NCBI RefSeq assembly: GCF_030269925.1
Contig: NC_085135.1
Location: forward strand, 3,968,753-4,032,752
DNA: 64,000 nt
Direction of reading: 5' to 3'
Source: Bombyx mori
Lineage: Eukaryota > Arthropoda > Insecta > Lepidoptera > Bombycidae
The position numbers and the translations under genes were made by a program. The notes below the pieces were generated by a model. It was not told the DNA's origin. It worked only from the letters and a program-made list of their open reading frames with translations, and did not search any database. Of this stretch, positions 1 through 9,803 are shown one piece after another. Position 1 is the first letter of the stretch. Each line of letters starts with the position of its first letter.

Positions 1-1
1 G

Positions 2-1450
2 AGCGATCATAAGCTTCAGTATGAGTTGTTGAAGAGAGAACAACTTCGTTATGAAGATGTTCTACATGCTATGGTATCATCGGAGAGCGCCGGAAAAGAT
101 GTGCGCATGATTCAAAGCACGAGCACGGACACATTTGGTATGACACAGGGTGAGGTAGTGACGTCACATGCCGAGCCTATGGAAGTGAATGTCGTCAATT
201 TCAAACGTAATTTTCGACTGTGCTATCGCTGCGGAGACCGACACGGTGGAGAGTGTCGTTATATTAATTCAATTTGTCATTATTGTAAGAAAAAAGGGCA
301 TATTGAAAAGATATGTACATCTAAGAAAAACAACAAAAGAAAGAGAATTAACTATACAGATGATGAATTTCAAGCGCAATTAAATGGTATTTACAACGTG
401 AACACAAATAGTCGGCGCGTACCAGCTTACGAAGTAAAGGTGTTACTAGATGGTGTACCAGTGATTATGGAAGTGGACTCGGGTGCTGCCTACTCTCTTG
501 TGAATTTACATACGTGGCGTCGAATACACTCTCACATGCCTTTGGAACCTTTGATGAATAAATTATGTACTTGGAATAATTCTGCAGTCAGAGTGGACGG
601 TCAAGCCACAGTGCTAGTACAATATAAAGACATTAAGTGTTCTCTTAAGGTTATTGTGGCTCAGGGTTCGGGTCCAAATTTGTTAGGACGTAATTGTTTT
701 GAAGCTTTAGGAATATGTGTAAATGTAAATACTATTAAAGAAATTAATGTGACTGAGGTAATTTTGAATAAACATAATGAAGTTTTCAGAGCCGGACTCG
801 GTACTTATCGTGGGGAACCTGTAAATATTCACCTGAAACCAGGTGCAGTGCCAAGATTTATGAAAGCGCGTCCTGTACCGTACGCTATCAAAGAAAGAGT
901 TGAAAAAGAAATCAATCGCCTGGAAGCTGAAGGAGTACTCCGCCCTGTAACTTTTTCTGAGTGGGCTACTCCAGTTGTTCCTATCGTAAAAAAGAATGGA
1001 GACGTACGCCTTTGTGGAGATTATCGTAGTACAGTTAATCAGGCTACAGAGTCTGATACGTATCCAATGCCCACCGCAAGTGAAGTGTTTGCCACTATCT
1101 CTGCAGGTAATATTTTCTCAACGTTAGATCTTGATCGTGCTTATACTCAGGTGGTTGTCACAGACGACACAGCACGTCTCCTAACCTTAAACACATGTAA
1201 AGGTCTTTACACGGTACATCGGCTAACTTTCGGCGTCAAGACTTCCCCGGGTATATTCCAACGTTTAATGACAGCATTACTAGCTGGCATATCTGGTGTT
1301 GCAGTGCTAATCGATGACATCATCGTTAGTGGTAGAACAGCGCAGGAGATGACACAACGCTTAGATGCAGTCCTGGATCGCATTGAAAAAGCGGGATTAC
1401 GACTCAATAAAGGCAAGGAAACAAGTAGAATTTTTAGGTTTCATAATTGA
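2..1450 (+). CDS. gypsy Gag-Pol, part 1: zinc knuckles, protease, N-terminal reverse transcriptase
   Basis: The frame is open from base 2, so it is the continuation of a gag gene cut by the window edge; the first ATG at 26 is not a real start. Two CCHC zinc knuckles are encoded at 221-319 (CX2CX3HX3C, then CX2CX4HX4C). The protease active site reads VDSGAAYS near 473. Reverse transcriptase motifs follow: VRLCGDYR, FSTLDLDRAYTQ, LTFGVKTSPGIFQRLM and the catalytic box VLIDDI near 1306-1323, a leucine-isoleucine variant of YxDD. The frame is lost about 90 bases after the catalytic box and runs into a stop at 1448-1450. Confidence 0.85.
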   Translation, partial: SDHKLQYELLKREQLRYEDVLHAMVSSESAGKDVRMIQSTSTDTFGMTQGEVVTSHAEPMEVNVVNFKRNFRLCYRCGDRHGGECRYINSICHYCKKKGHIEKICTSKKNNKRKRINYTDDEFQAQLNGIYNVNTNSRRVPAYEVKVLLDGVPVIMEVDSGAAYSLVNLHTWRRIHSHMPLEPLMNKLCTWNNSAVRVDGQATVLVQYKDIKCSLKVIVAQGSGPNLLGRNCFEALGICVNVNTIKEINVTEVILNKHNEVFRAGLGTYRGEPVNIHLKPGAVPRFMKARPVPYAIKERVEKEINRLEAEGVLRPVTFSEWATPVVPIVKKNGDVRLCGDYRSTVNQATESDTYPMPTASEVFATISAGNIFSTLDLDRAYTQVVVTDDTARLLTLNTCKGLYTVHRLTFGVKTSPGIFQRLMTALLAGISGVAVLIDDIIVSGRTAQEMTQRLDAVLDRIEKAGLRLNKGKETSRIFRFHN

Positions 1451-3536
1451 TGCTGAGGGTATACACCCTGCACCGAGTAAAGTAGAATCAATATTGAAAA
1501 CTCCCAAACCTAAGAACGTACAAGAGCTTCAAGCTTTTCTTGGCCTTTATAATTTTTATGAGAGATTTATTCCTCACAAAGCCACCGTACTTGAACCTTT
1601 ACATAGATTGCTAGACAAAGCACATAAGTGGCAGTGGTCAGAACGGGAACAGAGAAGTTTCGAGGTAGCAAAACGTTTGTTGTCTTCAGAGTTAACCTTA
1701 GCTCATTACGATCTTGAAAAACCTTTGATACTTACCTGTGATAGTTCAGATTACGGTGTAGGTGCAGTTTTGTCACATGTCATGAGTGACCGACAGGAAC
1801 GACCTGTTGCTATGGGGTCCAGGACACTTCACATGCACGAACGGCGCTATTCGCAGCTAGATAAAGAAGCGACTGCAATAATGTTTGGAATAAATAAATT
1901 TCAGAACTATCTTATGGGACGGTCATTTACTATTGTCACGGATCACAAACCTTTGTTAGGTATATTTGATCCAAGAAAACCCATTCCTAATATGTTGTCA
2001 CCACGTCTTACAAGAATAGCATTAGTACTTACTTCACATAATTATGATATTATTTATAAACCTGGAAAATGCATAGGACATGCAGATGGGTTGAGTCGTT
2101 GGCCACAACCTGTATCAGAACAACCTGAAGAACAGCTTCAGGACATATTGCTACTGGCCGAAACACCAGACGAGTTTCCAATAGATGTTGCTCAAATAGC
2201 AAATGCTACCAAACGTGACTCAGTTTTGTCTCGTGTACGGCATCATATACTCTCCGGATGGCCAGCTAAGATAAATGATGAGTCGCTACGTCCATACTGG
2301 CTTCACCGAAATGAATTTTCCTTGAATGAAGACTGCATTCTAATAGGCAATCGTGTAATAATACCACCATCATTTCGGCAGCCAGTTTTAGATTGTTTGC
2401 ATAAAACACATAGTGGCATCGTTCAAACTAAAGCGATTGCTCGTAGCTACGTCTGGTGGCCACAAATGAATAAGGATATTGAAAAGTTGGTAAAGAACTG
2501 TAATCGCTGTTTGGAAAATCGACATATGCCCCCTAGAACAACTTATGAATGGATAACTCCTACCAAACCTTGGTCTCGTATTAATGTAGATTTTGCGGGA
2601 CCATTCCAAAATAAAATATTCCTGATTATAGTTGACGCGTATTCGCGATGGCCAGAAGTATTCATTGTTAACAATATGACTTCGTCGACCGTTGTTAAAC
2701 ACCTTCGAACAATATTTGCGACACACGGATTGTGTGAGGTATTGGTGTCGGACAATGGAACACCTTTTGTATCTGAAGAAACGAGAAAATTTCTAGAGTC
2801 TAATAAAATTAGACATATTACAACGGCGCCACATCATCCATCTACTAACGGACTGGCAGAAAGAATGGTTCAAACAGTCAAGGACAAGTTACGGAAGATG
2901 GACGGTATCTCTTGGGATATAAAACTTCCCAATATATTATTAGGACTTCGCACAATTCCATGTGCAACAACAAATAAAAGTCCATGTGAATTACTGATGA
3001 ACAGGCGTTTGCGCACCTTGCTTGATACACTCCACCCAGACAATCTCCAAACGTGTAAGAGAAATGAACAGATTGAAAGAAATGGCAACAAAAAAATTAG
3101 ACACACTGATGTGGGGCAGAAAGTGATGTACAGGAACTTTGGAAATGGATCCCGTTGGTTACCAGGAACGGTAGTTTACAGGAATGGGCCAGGAAACTAT
3201 CAAGTAGAAACTGGTGATGGAACAGTGGTGAATAGACATATAGATCAATTACTTAAAAAAGAAACAGATTCTGGACAGGAAACTGCAGAAAGAGGGAAGG
3301 AATCGGAATTGGATTGTGAGGCAGTGAATGTTGAGGAACAAGAAGATATGGAAGACATTTCTAGTAGTTTGGAGGAACAGGAAATTATAGAGATACCGAG
3401 TCCGGATAAATGGGCAGAAATGTTAGGAATTCCTCCCGAACCAGAATCAGGATATTCTGGTGGTAAAATTCGTCACAAAAGTCACATACATCAGAGGTCA
3501 CCTTATAGTAGATTTAACTATAATTACATTAATTAA
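1413..3536 (+). CDS. gypsy Pol, part 2: thumb of reverse transcriptase, RNase H, integrase
   Basis: This is the continuation of the same polyprotein one frame over; the open frame begins at 1365 but homology starts near 1413 (VEFLGFIIDAEG). RNase H residues are visible in LTCDSSDYGVGAVLSHVM, DKEATAIMFGI and FTIVTDHKPLLG. The conserved spacer HADGLSR follows. Integrase has an HHCC zinc module (KTHSGIVQTKAIAR to NCNRC), a DDE core (INVDFAGPF, VLVSDNGTPF, STNGLAERMVQTVKD) and a GPY/F module near 3130-3260. The C-terminus is acidic and glutamate-rich. Apart from the junction with the preceding frame, no internal stop is present. Confidence 0.85.
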   Translation, partial: ARKQVEFLGFIIDAEGIHPAPSKVESILKTPKPKNVQELQAFLGLYNFYERFIPHKATVLEPLHRLLDKAHKWQWSEREQRSFEVAKRLLSSELTLAHYDLEKPLILTCDSSDYGVGAVLSHVMSDRQERPVAMGSRTLHMHERRYSQLDKEATAIMFGINKFQNYLMGRSFTIVTDHKPLLGIFDPRKPIPNMLSPRLTRIALVLTSHNYDIIYKPGKCIGHADGLSRWPQPVSEQPEEQLQDILLLAETPDEFPIDVAQIANATKRDSVLSRVRHHILSGWPAKINDESLRPYWLHRNEFSLNEDCILIGNRVIIPPSFRQPVLDCLHKTHSGIVQTKAIARSYVWWPQMNKDIEKLVKNCNRCLENRHMPPRTTYEWITPTKPWSRINVDFAGPFQNKIFLIIVDAYSRWPEVFIVNNMTSSTVVKHLRTIFATHGLCEVLVSDNGTPFVSEETRKFLESNKIRHITTAPHHPSTNGLAERMVQTVKDKLRKMDGISWDIKLPNILLGLRTIPCATTNKSPCELLMNRRLRTLLDTLHPDNLQTCKRNEQIERNGNKKIRHTDVGQKVMYRNFGNGSRWLPGTVVYRNGPGNYQVETGDGTVVNRHIDQLLKKETDSGQETAERGKESELDCEAVNVEEQEDMEDISSSLEEQEIIEIPSPDKWAEMLGIPPEPESGYSGGKIRHKSHIHQRSPYSRFNYNYIN

Positions 3537-3703
3537 AACCTTAGATATTATACATTATTTAATAGTAATAGTAGTAATTAGATGAAAATTATGATTAAGA
3601 ATCTAATACTTTAAATTGTGATTAAATTGTACTTGTGTCTGTATTTATGGGATCGAAATATATTTCATATTATTATGGATAGTATATACTTGGGGAGAAG
3701 GTA

Positions 3704-3904
3704 TGTAGTGTATTAGTGAGGGTACTTGTTCTCCTTTTAATAAAAGGATTGCTAAGTGCGGGTTGCATAAAGACAGACACACAATGAACTGATTTGTTAC
3801 CGAACACATGTGCTTAAGTTCTTTATTATGATAAATAAGAGACAAATATAACAATATAATTACTGAAATATTAAAGAATACTGTTTATTTGACACACGCT
3901 CACA
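3704..3904 (+). repeat. putative 3' LTR of the gypsy element
   Basis: It begins TGTAGTG two bases after a polypurine tract and would end at ...CTCACA near 3904. It contains an ATAAA-type polyadenylation motif near 3829-3836. The 5' LTR is outside the window, so the boundaries cannot be confirmed. Confidence 0.4.
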
Positions 3905-4479
3905 GTTTTAGGTCAAAACTACCGCAAATAATCATAATACAAATGTCTAAATCTAGACAAAGGTATTGTCAAAAAAACAGAAACTTAGGATTTGTGTTTG
4001 AATAAAATTCGTAATTTTATCATAATTAACATTATATTAGAATCTTGTTCTTACTACTAACTAATCAATACAAATTAATAGAGGTATTTCAAATTAAGTA
4101 CCAAGGCTAAGTCTTTCAAAGTAGGAACTGTAAAAGTTACGTATAAATCAGCGTATTAAAGGATTAATCACAAGAGTCAGCAAAAATATTATTTAATATA
4201 ACTTACAGTACTTAACTTAAAAATATTGTTTTTCACAAAAAACCGTAAGTAATTATAAAAAATATTGTATCAACATGTAGGTACATCCTATAAAATCTTG
4301 TAAAAACTGAATTTAAAACTGAATTATGTAAGAACCTGTAGTCTTTTAGCAATTCGGTCTTTAAGCTTCAAGTTCTAGAACCGAGAAAAATATTAATAAA
4401 GTAAGAGTAACTTAAAACATTTTCGCACAAAAATCCGTAAAATAGATTTAACCAACTACATTTTTAAAGGGTGGTGGAC
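3905..4479. other. AT-rich DNA with no recognisable gene
   Basis: Very AT-rich sequence with stops in all frames. I see no repeat family or signal that I can name. Confidence 0.5.
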
Positions 4480-5270
4480 ACTACCCACCCAGTTCAAAAC
4501 TCTGTCAAAGTAGGAATTGTAAAAGTTGGGTACCTATCAAATCAGCATCTAGAAGGCTTTTCACGTCACTCTTCTTTCTTTCGGATAAATCTAACTTTTG
4601 GTTATATAGATGTTGCAATTCTTCAGTCCTCTGGTTCCTTGCACTGGCTCTTTTAGATTCCAAGTTCAGTTCTTTGAAATCATCAATGTAGGATGCTTTG
4701 TAACAAAATTTTACCTTATCATCTTCAACTTTCACCACTTTGATGACTTTTATATCACCTTTACAAGTTCACTTTCAACACTTTTGTTCAGTCTAGGAAC
4801 GGGCAGATTGATGTCAATGAAATCGTTATAAGCCATTTCGTTTACTTTGAATGGTGTGCCATGTTTTTTTGCACTTCTGATGTCGGTTACGTACTGGGAA
4901 GGCACATAAATGGGTCCAGATTTTAGTATTATTTTTATTTGTTGCTCAATCGTTGAATGAGCTGCATCTCCTTCGTTCTGTGTGTGTCCACCGATTAAAA
5001 ACTTGTGTGTTATAGATGTTACTTTCAAGTTAATTGTACATCATCGGTATGTACAACTATGCAAGATGTACATACCGATGATGAACTGATTTTTCTGCTG
5101 ACCGCAGCAGTTATCTGAATAGAAAACAAATCTAAGTCTTCGTCAGCTAAAGAAGATTTCTTCGCAAGTATTTCAGGACACAGCTGGCTATTTCATTTGC
5201 TCCACGGTTACCTTGCGATTCGTCTCAGAAAAAACATTCAGTATTATGTCTTGCAAGCTCAGAGATGGTA
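4480..5270 (-). pseudogene. remnant of a multicopy insect transposon-type protein (C-terminal half)
   Basis: Read on the minus strand, three blocks appear in order across frameshifts and stops: a DESQGNRGANEI block near 5190-5235, a QNEGDAAHSTIEQ block followed by KSGPIYVPSQYV (4870-5000), and a C-terminal block with KVKFCYKAS and LSERKKSDVKSLLDADLI (4505-4738). This set matches a large family of uncharacterised insect proteins spread as transposons, which I recall as the DUF7869-type family; that name needs checking. The frame changes at about 4740-4750 and again upstream of 5028, and stops occur near 5095-5150. It is a dead copy. A 31%-GC neighbourhood and the absence of introns fit a repeat, not a host gene. 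Confidence 0.6.
5039..5083. repeat. perfect 16-bp inverted repeat with 13-base spacer
   Basis: Arm 5039-5054 (catcatcggtatgtac) is the exact reverse complement of 5068-5083. It lies within the decayed transposon-type protein and replaces coding sequence that should be continuous there. Confidence 0.85.
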
Positions 5271-7019
5271 AAATTCAAACAGTTTATCTTTGACTTGTAG
5301 AAGACAGAAAACAAAATCCTAATTAAAGTTATTAAATAATTGACGTTAAACTCAAACTGCCACTTAAGCACTTACTCACTGTAAATATTCGAAAGTATAT
5401 TTATTTAATAAGTGACACTTAACACAATGTGCCAGTTTTTTACTCACCTCGACAAGGGATTCCTCCGGTTACTTGTCGCGATCTGGCATAGTGCCGGCTT
5501 ATTAATTACCGACCGTACAAGTTGTTACAAATTCATAAGTGACACTAGCGGCATTTAGCGAAAATTAAGCGCATTAGAGCTACAGGGGTCTTTGCATTAG
5601 GCGCGTTTCGTCTTACGCATTTTGACACTATACTTAACTAAAAAATAGCATTTTTTGTATAGTGCCATTTATGTTTTAAGGGTGCGATATGATATTCTAA
5701 ATTAGAAACATCAAAAATGTTTTCCTTCTATTTTTCTATCATATAAAATGAATTTAACTAATGAAGGAATTTGATACATTAAAAACAAATATTAAAAAAA
5801 AGTGACACAAGAAATAAAACATTGCTGCTGGCAATGTTAGTAAGAGTAGCAGAAAAAATATTAAAATATTTTCAGTGTGACAATTTTTAAGCGATGTGAC
5901 TGGTTAAGGATAAATTGTTGCAATTTTTTAAAGAGTAGTAGCTACGGCATAGTTGTAGGGTTAAGGGAAACAACATACAGCTCGACCAAGCTAAGTGCAC
6001 CTCGCATCGATTACGTCACATTGCCGCTTAGGTACGGTCTAAAAAAAGGATTCGCTATGACTTAAAAATGTAAACAAATGTTTGTTAGATTTTACTTTGC
6101 ATTTATTGTTTTTAACTATATATTATACATAGGTACATTAGAATATAGCAATATCGGGTTTTTGTATTAAGACCACCTGGGCGTTCTTGCACTTTTTAAA
6201 TTTGTATCACCAATTGCTCAGTAATAATTTTCCTTTATGTTTCTTTTTCAGGATTATGTTTCCCCCTTCACTGTGTATCACCTTTCCTTTCATTTTGTTG
6301 CCCACAATAATCCTCTCGAAGTAAAAAAAATGAACGTTAAGCGTTCAGTAACAACAGTTCAACGAAAACTTAAAAAAAATAGTCCAATAATATAACTAAA
6401 CCTCAACAAAAAACCTAACAAGAACAGTTAAAAAATTTAAAATTCAACGTATAGAGAGACGAAAACTCGTATGACCCGTGGCGACAAAGATACTAACCGT
6501 ACTGACGCGACAGGGCGATCGCGGGAAGGTGAGCGGGGAAGCGGGCGGAGCGCCACATTCCAGCGAGGTGCAAACTTGGCTTGGTTGAGTAGTAACTGTT
6601 TTGACCAATTTGATAAAGTCCATGTTTGGTACCACATGAGTCCAGGTTGGGGTTGCGACATGGTTGGGAGAAGCCTTTGTCAAACAGTAGACTTAAATAT
6701 ATTTACTCTTAGGGATATAAAATTTTATTAATACACAAAATATTATTTTAATAACCTAAAAGTACATGTTATTATCCGCAACACCCTTCGTCAGATTACA
6801 GACTTAAAGAGGCTGTTAATGATACCATATGAAAGAAACCCTAGAAATCTTCTAATCATTTGTGGTTCTCTACTGAAGTAAAGAAACTGATATTGATCAC
6901 TGGACATGAAAAGTAGATTATCTACGACTAGAAAGTTCATAAAAGATTAAAAGGCAATTAAGATAGTGAAACCTAGATTAAATCGCAATATTTAAATTAT
7001 AGTTAAAAATATATATAAT
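5271..7019. other. mostly AT-rich DNA with a short CpG-rich patch
   Basis: No gene is recognised. Motif AAGTGACACT recurs near 5410 and 5538. A CpG-rich patch at about 6476-6560 contains several CpG-bearing GC-box-like strings and could be a promoter or the 5' end of a repeat. Overlapping 60-90 codon frames on both strands there have no family features. Confidence 0.35.
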
Positions 7020-7417
7020 TTGTGTAATTAACAGTAGTAGGACGTCTTGTGAGTCCGCACACTGCCTATTTATGTTGTGAAACAGTGATGCGTTTTGGTT
7101 TAAAGGGGACCGCGGGAACCCCCCTACTCTGACCAGGTTTTGACCCCGAAAGGAGATCAGACGTCGGGTGTAAGAGTGCAGGTTAGCCGTTTAGTGGGTA
7201 GGCTCTAAAATTCCTTGGGCCCGCGGTATGCTTCCAACACCTTGCAGATCGTTGAGTCCCACATACCCCGCGCGCCCCTTAGGCGCGGGGGCCTCGTAGG
7301 AGGTTCGGCCCTAGGCCAGAAAAAAAAAAGGTGACGGCATTTGCATTGTAGACATCTATGAACTCCGGTAACCACTTAACACCAGGTGGGTCGTGAGTAA
7401 TAATCTAAGTAATAAAA
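7020..7417 (+). mobile_element. Bm1-like SINE, plus orientation, split by a LINE A fragment
   Basis: Positions 7035-7105 carry the conserved internal segment found in other SINE copies here (reverse complements at 62990-63080 and 37540-37620). Positions 7332-7417 carry the 3' segment (gtagacatctatg, accacttaacaccaggtggg) ending in a poly(A) run at 7410-7417. LINE A sequence sits between them. Part of the SINE middle is missing at the junction. Confidence 0.65.
7106..7331 (+). mobile_element. LINE A (R1-clade type) 3' UTR fragment
   Basis: Strongly 5'-truncated. It shares a GC-rich 3' UTR with the copies at 12776-13002 and, inverted, 54721-54955. The shared segment includes accccgcgcgcccc, a self-complementary GC-rich stem, then cctcgtaggaggttcggccc and a poly(A) run. 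It lies inside the SINE of 7020-7417. Confidence 0.75.
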
Positions 7418-7457
7418 AAAAGGTAATGCTGTGTATATGGTGGAATTGAAAGAGTTC

Positions 7458-7463
7458 TTTATT
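7458..7463 (-). terminator. AATAAA poly(A) signal for the minus-strand exons
   Basis: Reads AATAAA on the minus strand, about 100 bases downstream of the TGA that ends the exon at 7565-7789. Confidence 0.45.
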
Positions 7464-7564
7464 TGCTTTTACCAACATGCAAAACCATCAAGTTGAGACT
7501 CAATAAAGAAATAAAGAAAATGCTGAAATTTATAAATAGACAGGGTGTGGTTTTTATCATGATA

Positions 7565-7789
7565 TCACCAGAATTCATACATGCTTAGCCACTTAGCAGA
7601 TATTGAGAGAGCTTTGTTGAGAAGTGTTAATATATCCACTGTATAGCCCAGTCCTTGTGTCCTCAGATTTTCAGTTTTATGTAATGTTAGTTTATTTAAC
7701 ATTAAGACATCAAAACTACTTGTAGCAGTTTTCTGATCGATTAGTCTATAATTTTTTACAGCACTGGCATTGTCATAACTACAAAAAGG
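7565..7789 (-). CDS. candidate terminal exon of an unrecognised host gene
   Basis: On the minus strand an open frame of 74 codons ends in TGA at 7567-7565. It includes SAVKNYRLIDQKTATSSF and TENLRTQGLGYTVDIL, with unbiased, protein-like composition. Two acceptors are possible: GGTTAG ending at 7790, or TTTTTGTAG ending at 7779. A poly(A) signal lies about 100 bases further on. The frame has no early methionine, so ORF finders miss it. I do not recognise the family. It could be a fragment of an unfamiliar repeat, but no second copy occurs in the window. Confidence 0.45.
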   Translation of the reverse strand, partial: PFCSYDNASAVKNYRLIDQKTATSSFDVLMLNKLTLHKTENLRTQGLGYTVDILTLLNKALSISAKWLSMYEFW

Positions 7790-8016
7790 CTAACCAAATA
7801 TTGATTATATAATTAAAAATAATATCTAGACTCTGTATATAAAATATGAAATACTTTTTTCTAACCTATTATAGAAAGGTAGTATTAAGAGTTGTAAACA
7901 TTTACATTTAGAAATTAGAAATTAGTTGTTAGTTGCCTCATGATTATGGTAATTTAATTATATTTAGCAGTGTGTAAAAATGTTAGGCTGATTTTATTCT
8001 TCTTCTCAATTATTAC

Positions 8017-8158
8017 ATCATTGTTGATGATGATTTCTCTTCTATACTCTTTGCATTGTTCTCTCCACTTATTCTTCCCTTTGGCCTCATAAAGAGCTTT
8101 GTTACTAGCATTTTTAGCTCCTGAGTCATGTGATCGGAAGACATCTTTGGGCTTTAGC
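8017..8158 (-). CDS. candidate internal exon of the same unrecognised gene
   Basis: The minus-strand frame is open from about 8172 to 7950 and encodes a basic, lysine-rich segment including RLKPKDVFRSHDSGAKNAS and KGKNKWREQCKEYRREIII. A GTAATA donor directly follows codon GAT at 8017 (phase 0), compatible with the GGTTAG acceptor of the exon at 7565-7789. The upstream acceptor is uncertain because its pyrimidine tract is poor. A small Helitron (8184-8473) sits just upstream, in the presumed intron. Confidence 0.45.
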
Positions 8159-8183
8159 CTTTTGTGTTCTATTTTATTGGTAA

Positions 8184-8473
8184 CTAGCTGACCCGGCAGA
8201 CTTCGTAGTGCCTCAATCGATAAATAAAGAACCTAAACTTTTGTATAAAATAAACTTAAAACAAACAAAAGGAATCCGTCCGACGGGGGACACATCAAAG
8301 GAAAAACAAAATTGTTATTTTTATTTAATTCAGAGTGTTTTCATATTTATCTACCTTTTGAACCTTCTCTGGACTTCCACAAATAATTTAAGACCAAAAT
8401 TAGCCAAATCGGTCCAGCCGTTCTCGAGTTTTAGCGAGACTAATGACCAGCAATTCATTTTTATATATATAGA
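8184..8473 (-). mobile_element. short non-autonomous Helitron
   Basis: Read on the minus strand it starts TCTATATATATAAAAATG and ends with a short hairpin (GGCA...TGCC around ACGAAGTC) followed by GGGTCAGCTAG and then T. TC at the 5' end, a 3' hairpin plus CTAG, and insertion between A and T are the Helitron hallmarks. A close relative lies at 46207-46492. The same termini bound the autonomous-type element at 13349-23152. Confidence 0.75.
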
Positions 8474-8581
8474 TAGATGATAGATGATGAGTTTTCCAGA
8501 TTTATTAGGGTTACTGTATGCTGTGTAATCGAAATTTCATATGACATTATAAATATAACATAATCATACACAGCTGATCAC

Positions 8582-8697
8582 CATTGACACTCTTCTGTTC
8601 TTTTAAAGTTTAGGGTTTTTTTCGGAATGTAGCCCAGTGTATTCTCAACACCATTAGGCATAGAGGTCAATATTATCCAATTAACTTTATACCAAAT
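8582..8697 (-). CDS. candidate upstream exon of the unrecognised minus-strand gene
   Basis: The open minus-strand frame reads WIILTSMPNGVENTLGY then IPKKTLNFKRTEECQ. It is bounded by an acceptor (GAAGTATAG, 8698) and a GTGATC donor after 8582. The phase-2 end can join the exon at 8017-8158 if that exon begins at 8158. A small Helitron begins 8 bases upstream, so the splice acceptor lies directly beside a transposon end. Function unknown. Confidence 0.4.
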
Positions 8698-8704
8698 CTA
8701 TACT

Positions 8705-8953
8705 TCTATACTAATATATAAATTTACAGATGTTTTTACGGATGTTCCGTTATAACTACTGAACCATGCATCTGATTGACTTGAAACTTGGTATCCATGT
8801 AGAAAATACATGTACTTAATGGATAGGCTAATATTTATATGAGTGTTGGACTCCCTGCACCAGTTGCGGTACGTTAATGACGAGAATCTTTGTGGTGGTG
8901 AGAAATAATAATGTTAATTTTAAATGCGCAGCGAAGCGGATGGGTACAGCTAG
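8705..8953 (+). mobile_element. short Helitron-like element, second family
   Basis: It begins TCTATACTAATATATAAA and ends GGGTACAGCTAG followed by T, with no terminal inverted repeat. A second copy of nearly the same length is at 41015-41254. TC start and CTAG end fit a Helitron; the length and absence of coding potential make it non-autonomous. Confidence 0.6.
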
Positions 8954-9302
8954 TATTTTGTGTATTTATTAATTACATTAAAAAGAAATTATTTAAATTA
9001 CATTAGAAGCATCACAATAAATAAACCTAAAACTTTGGACACCACAATCTATAATTCAAAGAGTTACACAATCAACAAACTAATGATTACTAATCCAAAA
9101 ATTACATATTATTATTATTCTCTTGATTAATGGCAATCTGCCGATACTTTCAGCAATTTCTGCCAGTGTCGTGTTATGGCTACACATGGAACATTGTCGA
9201 GCTATTTAAACAAACTTTATATTATGAAAAGTATCCAATTTTGGCAATAATAATGGTGCCTGGAACAAACACAAAATTAATGTTACTATAGACTTACATA
9301 TT
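8954..9302. other. AT-rich DNA, no gene assigned
   Basis: No repeat family recognised. On the minus strand a GTTTGTTCCAG acceptor-like string near 9275 is followed by only about 17 open codons, which is too little to call. Confidence 0.4.
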
Positions 9303-9803
9303 ATAATAAAATGTATGTACAGACTGTGCTCTTCAAAAGGGGTCGCCCTCCCGACACCACTACTAGCATCTCGTCCCGAATTAGGCGTGGTAACTCCATT
9401 TTCGCCATCAGAATTTGTATCCAGCCCATACCGTGGACTTCGAAGGCCAAGTAGCTAAGCGTCACCCTTGACAGAGGGATGAAATTCGGTCCCCACATCG
9501 CGAACATCATACACGACCGAGCCGTGTTCCTACTCGGTCGACTCTACCCCATGACTTGCAAGTGAAGTAAATTGTCCCTTTATAACAAGGTGTCAGTATA
9601 AATCCTATATACGTTCTGTCATGACCTATATAAGTATATTTTTCGCTCCGGGCCCGCACGCACATAAACTCTCCAGGTCATTCGATCCCGTTTTTGCAGG
9701 ATAGCCGTCGGAGCACCATGGTACTTGAGAAATGTCGACCTTCACGACCACCTAAACATAGAACTGATAGTAAGTATCTAAAGGGAGCGTCAGAACGCTA
9801 CTT
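9303..9803 (+). mobile_element. old LINE B fragment, left part (outermost level of the nest)
   Basis: Across several frameshifts the plus strand matches the reverse transcriptase C-terminus of the LINE B copy at 56990-61062: an RDRAxFxLGRLYPM-like block near 9500, a block like RSRFCRIAVGAPW near 9675 and a VDLHDHL-like block near 9735. It stops abruptly at 9803. The next part of the same protein (a DNSLIVAAANY block) resumes at 23605. The 13.8 kb between is therefore inserted DNA. Confidence 0.65.

Larger units (their letters stand above)
1..3904 (+). mobile_element. Ty3/gypsy LTR retrotransposon, 3' portion
   Basis: The order is nucleocapsid zinc knuckles, aspartic protease, reverse transcriptase, RNase H, integrase and a GPY/F-like chromodomain-free tail, which is the Ty3/gypsy order. 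No envelope-like ORF follows integrase. The 5' LTR and most of gag lie left of the window. A polypurine tract (ggggagaagg, 3692-3701) is followed two bases later by a TG that I take as the 3' LTR start. The coding region is broken once, by a frameshift in reverse transcriptase near 1413-1425, so this copy cannot encode a full polyprotein as it stands. It may belong to the mag lineage; that is inference. Confidence 0.85.

Noticed and set aside
6437..6731. Three overlapping 74-86 codon frames on both strands
   Set aside because: They result from one CpG-rich patch with few stops; no motif, start context or repeat supports a gene.
9220..9290. Acceptor-like tract followed by a short minus-strand frame (about 17 codons)
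   Set aside because: The stop comes too soon and the phase does not fit the neighbouring exon candidates.
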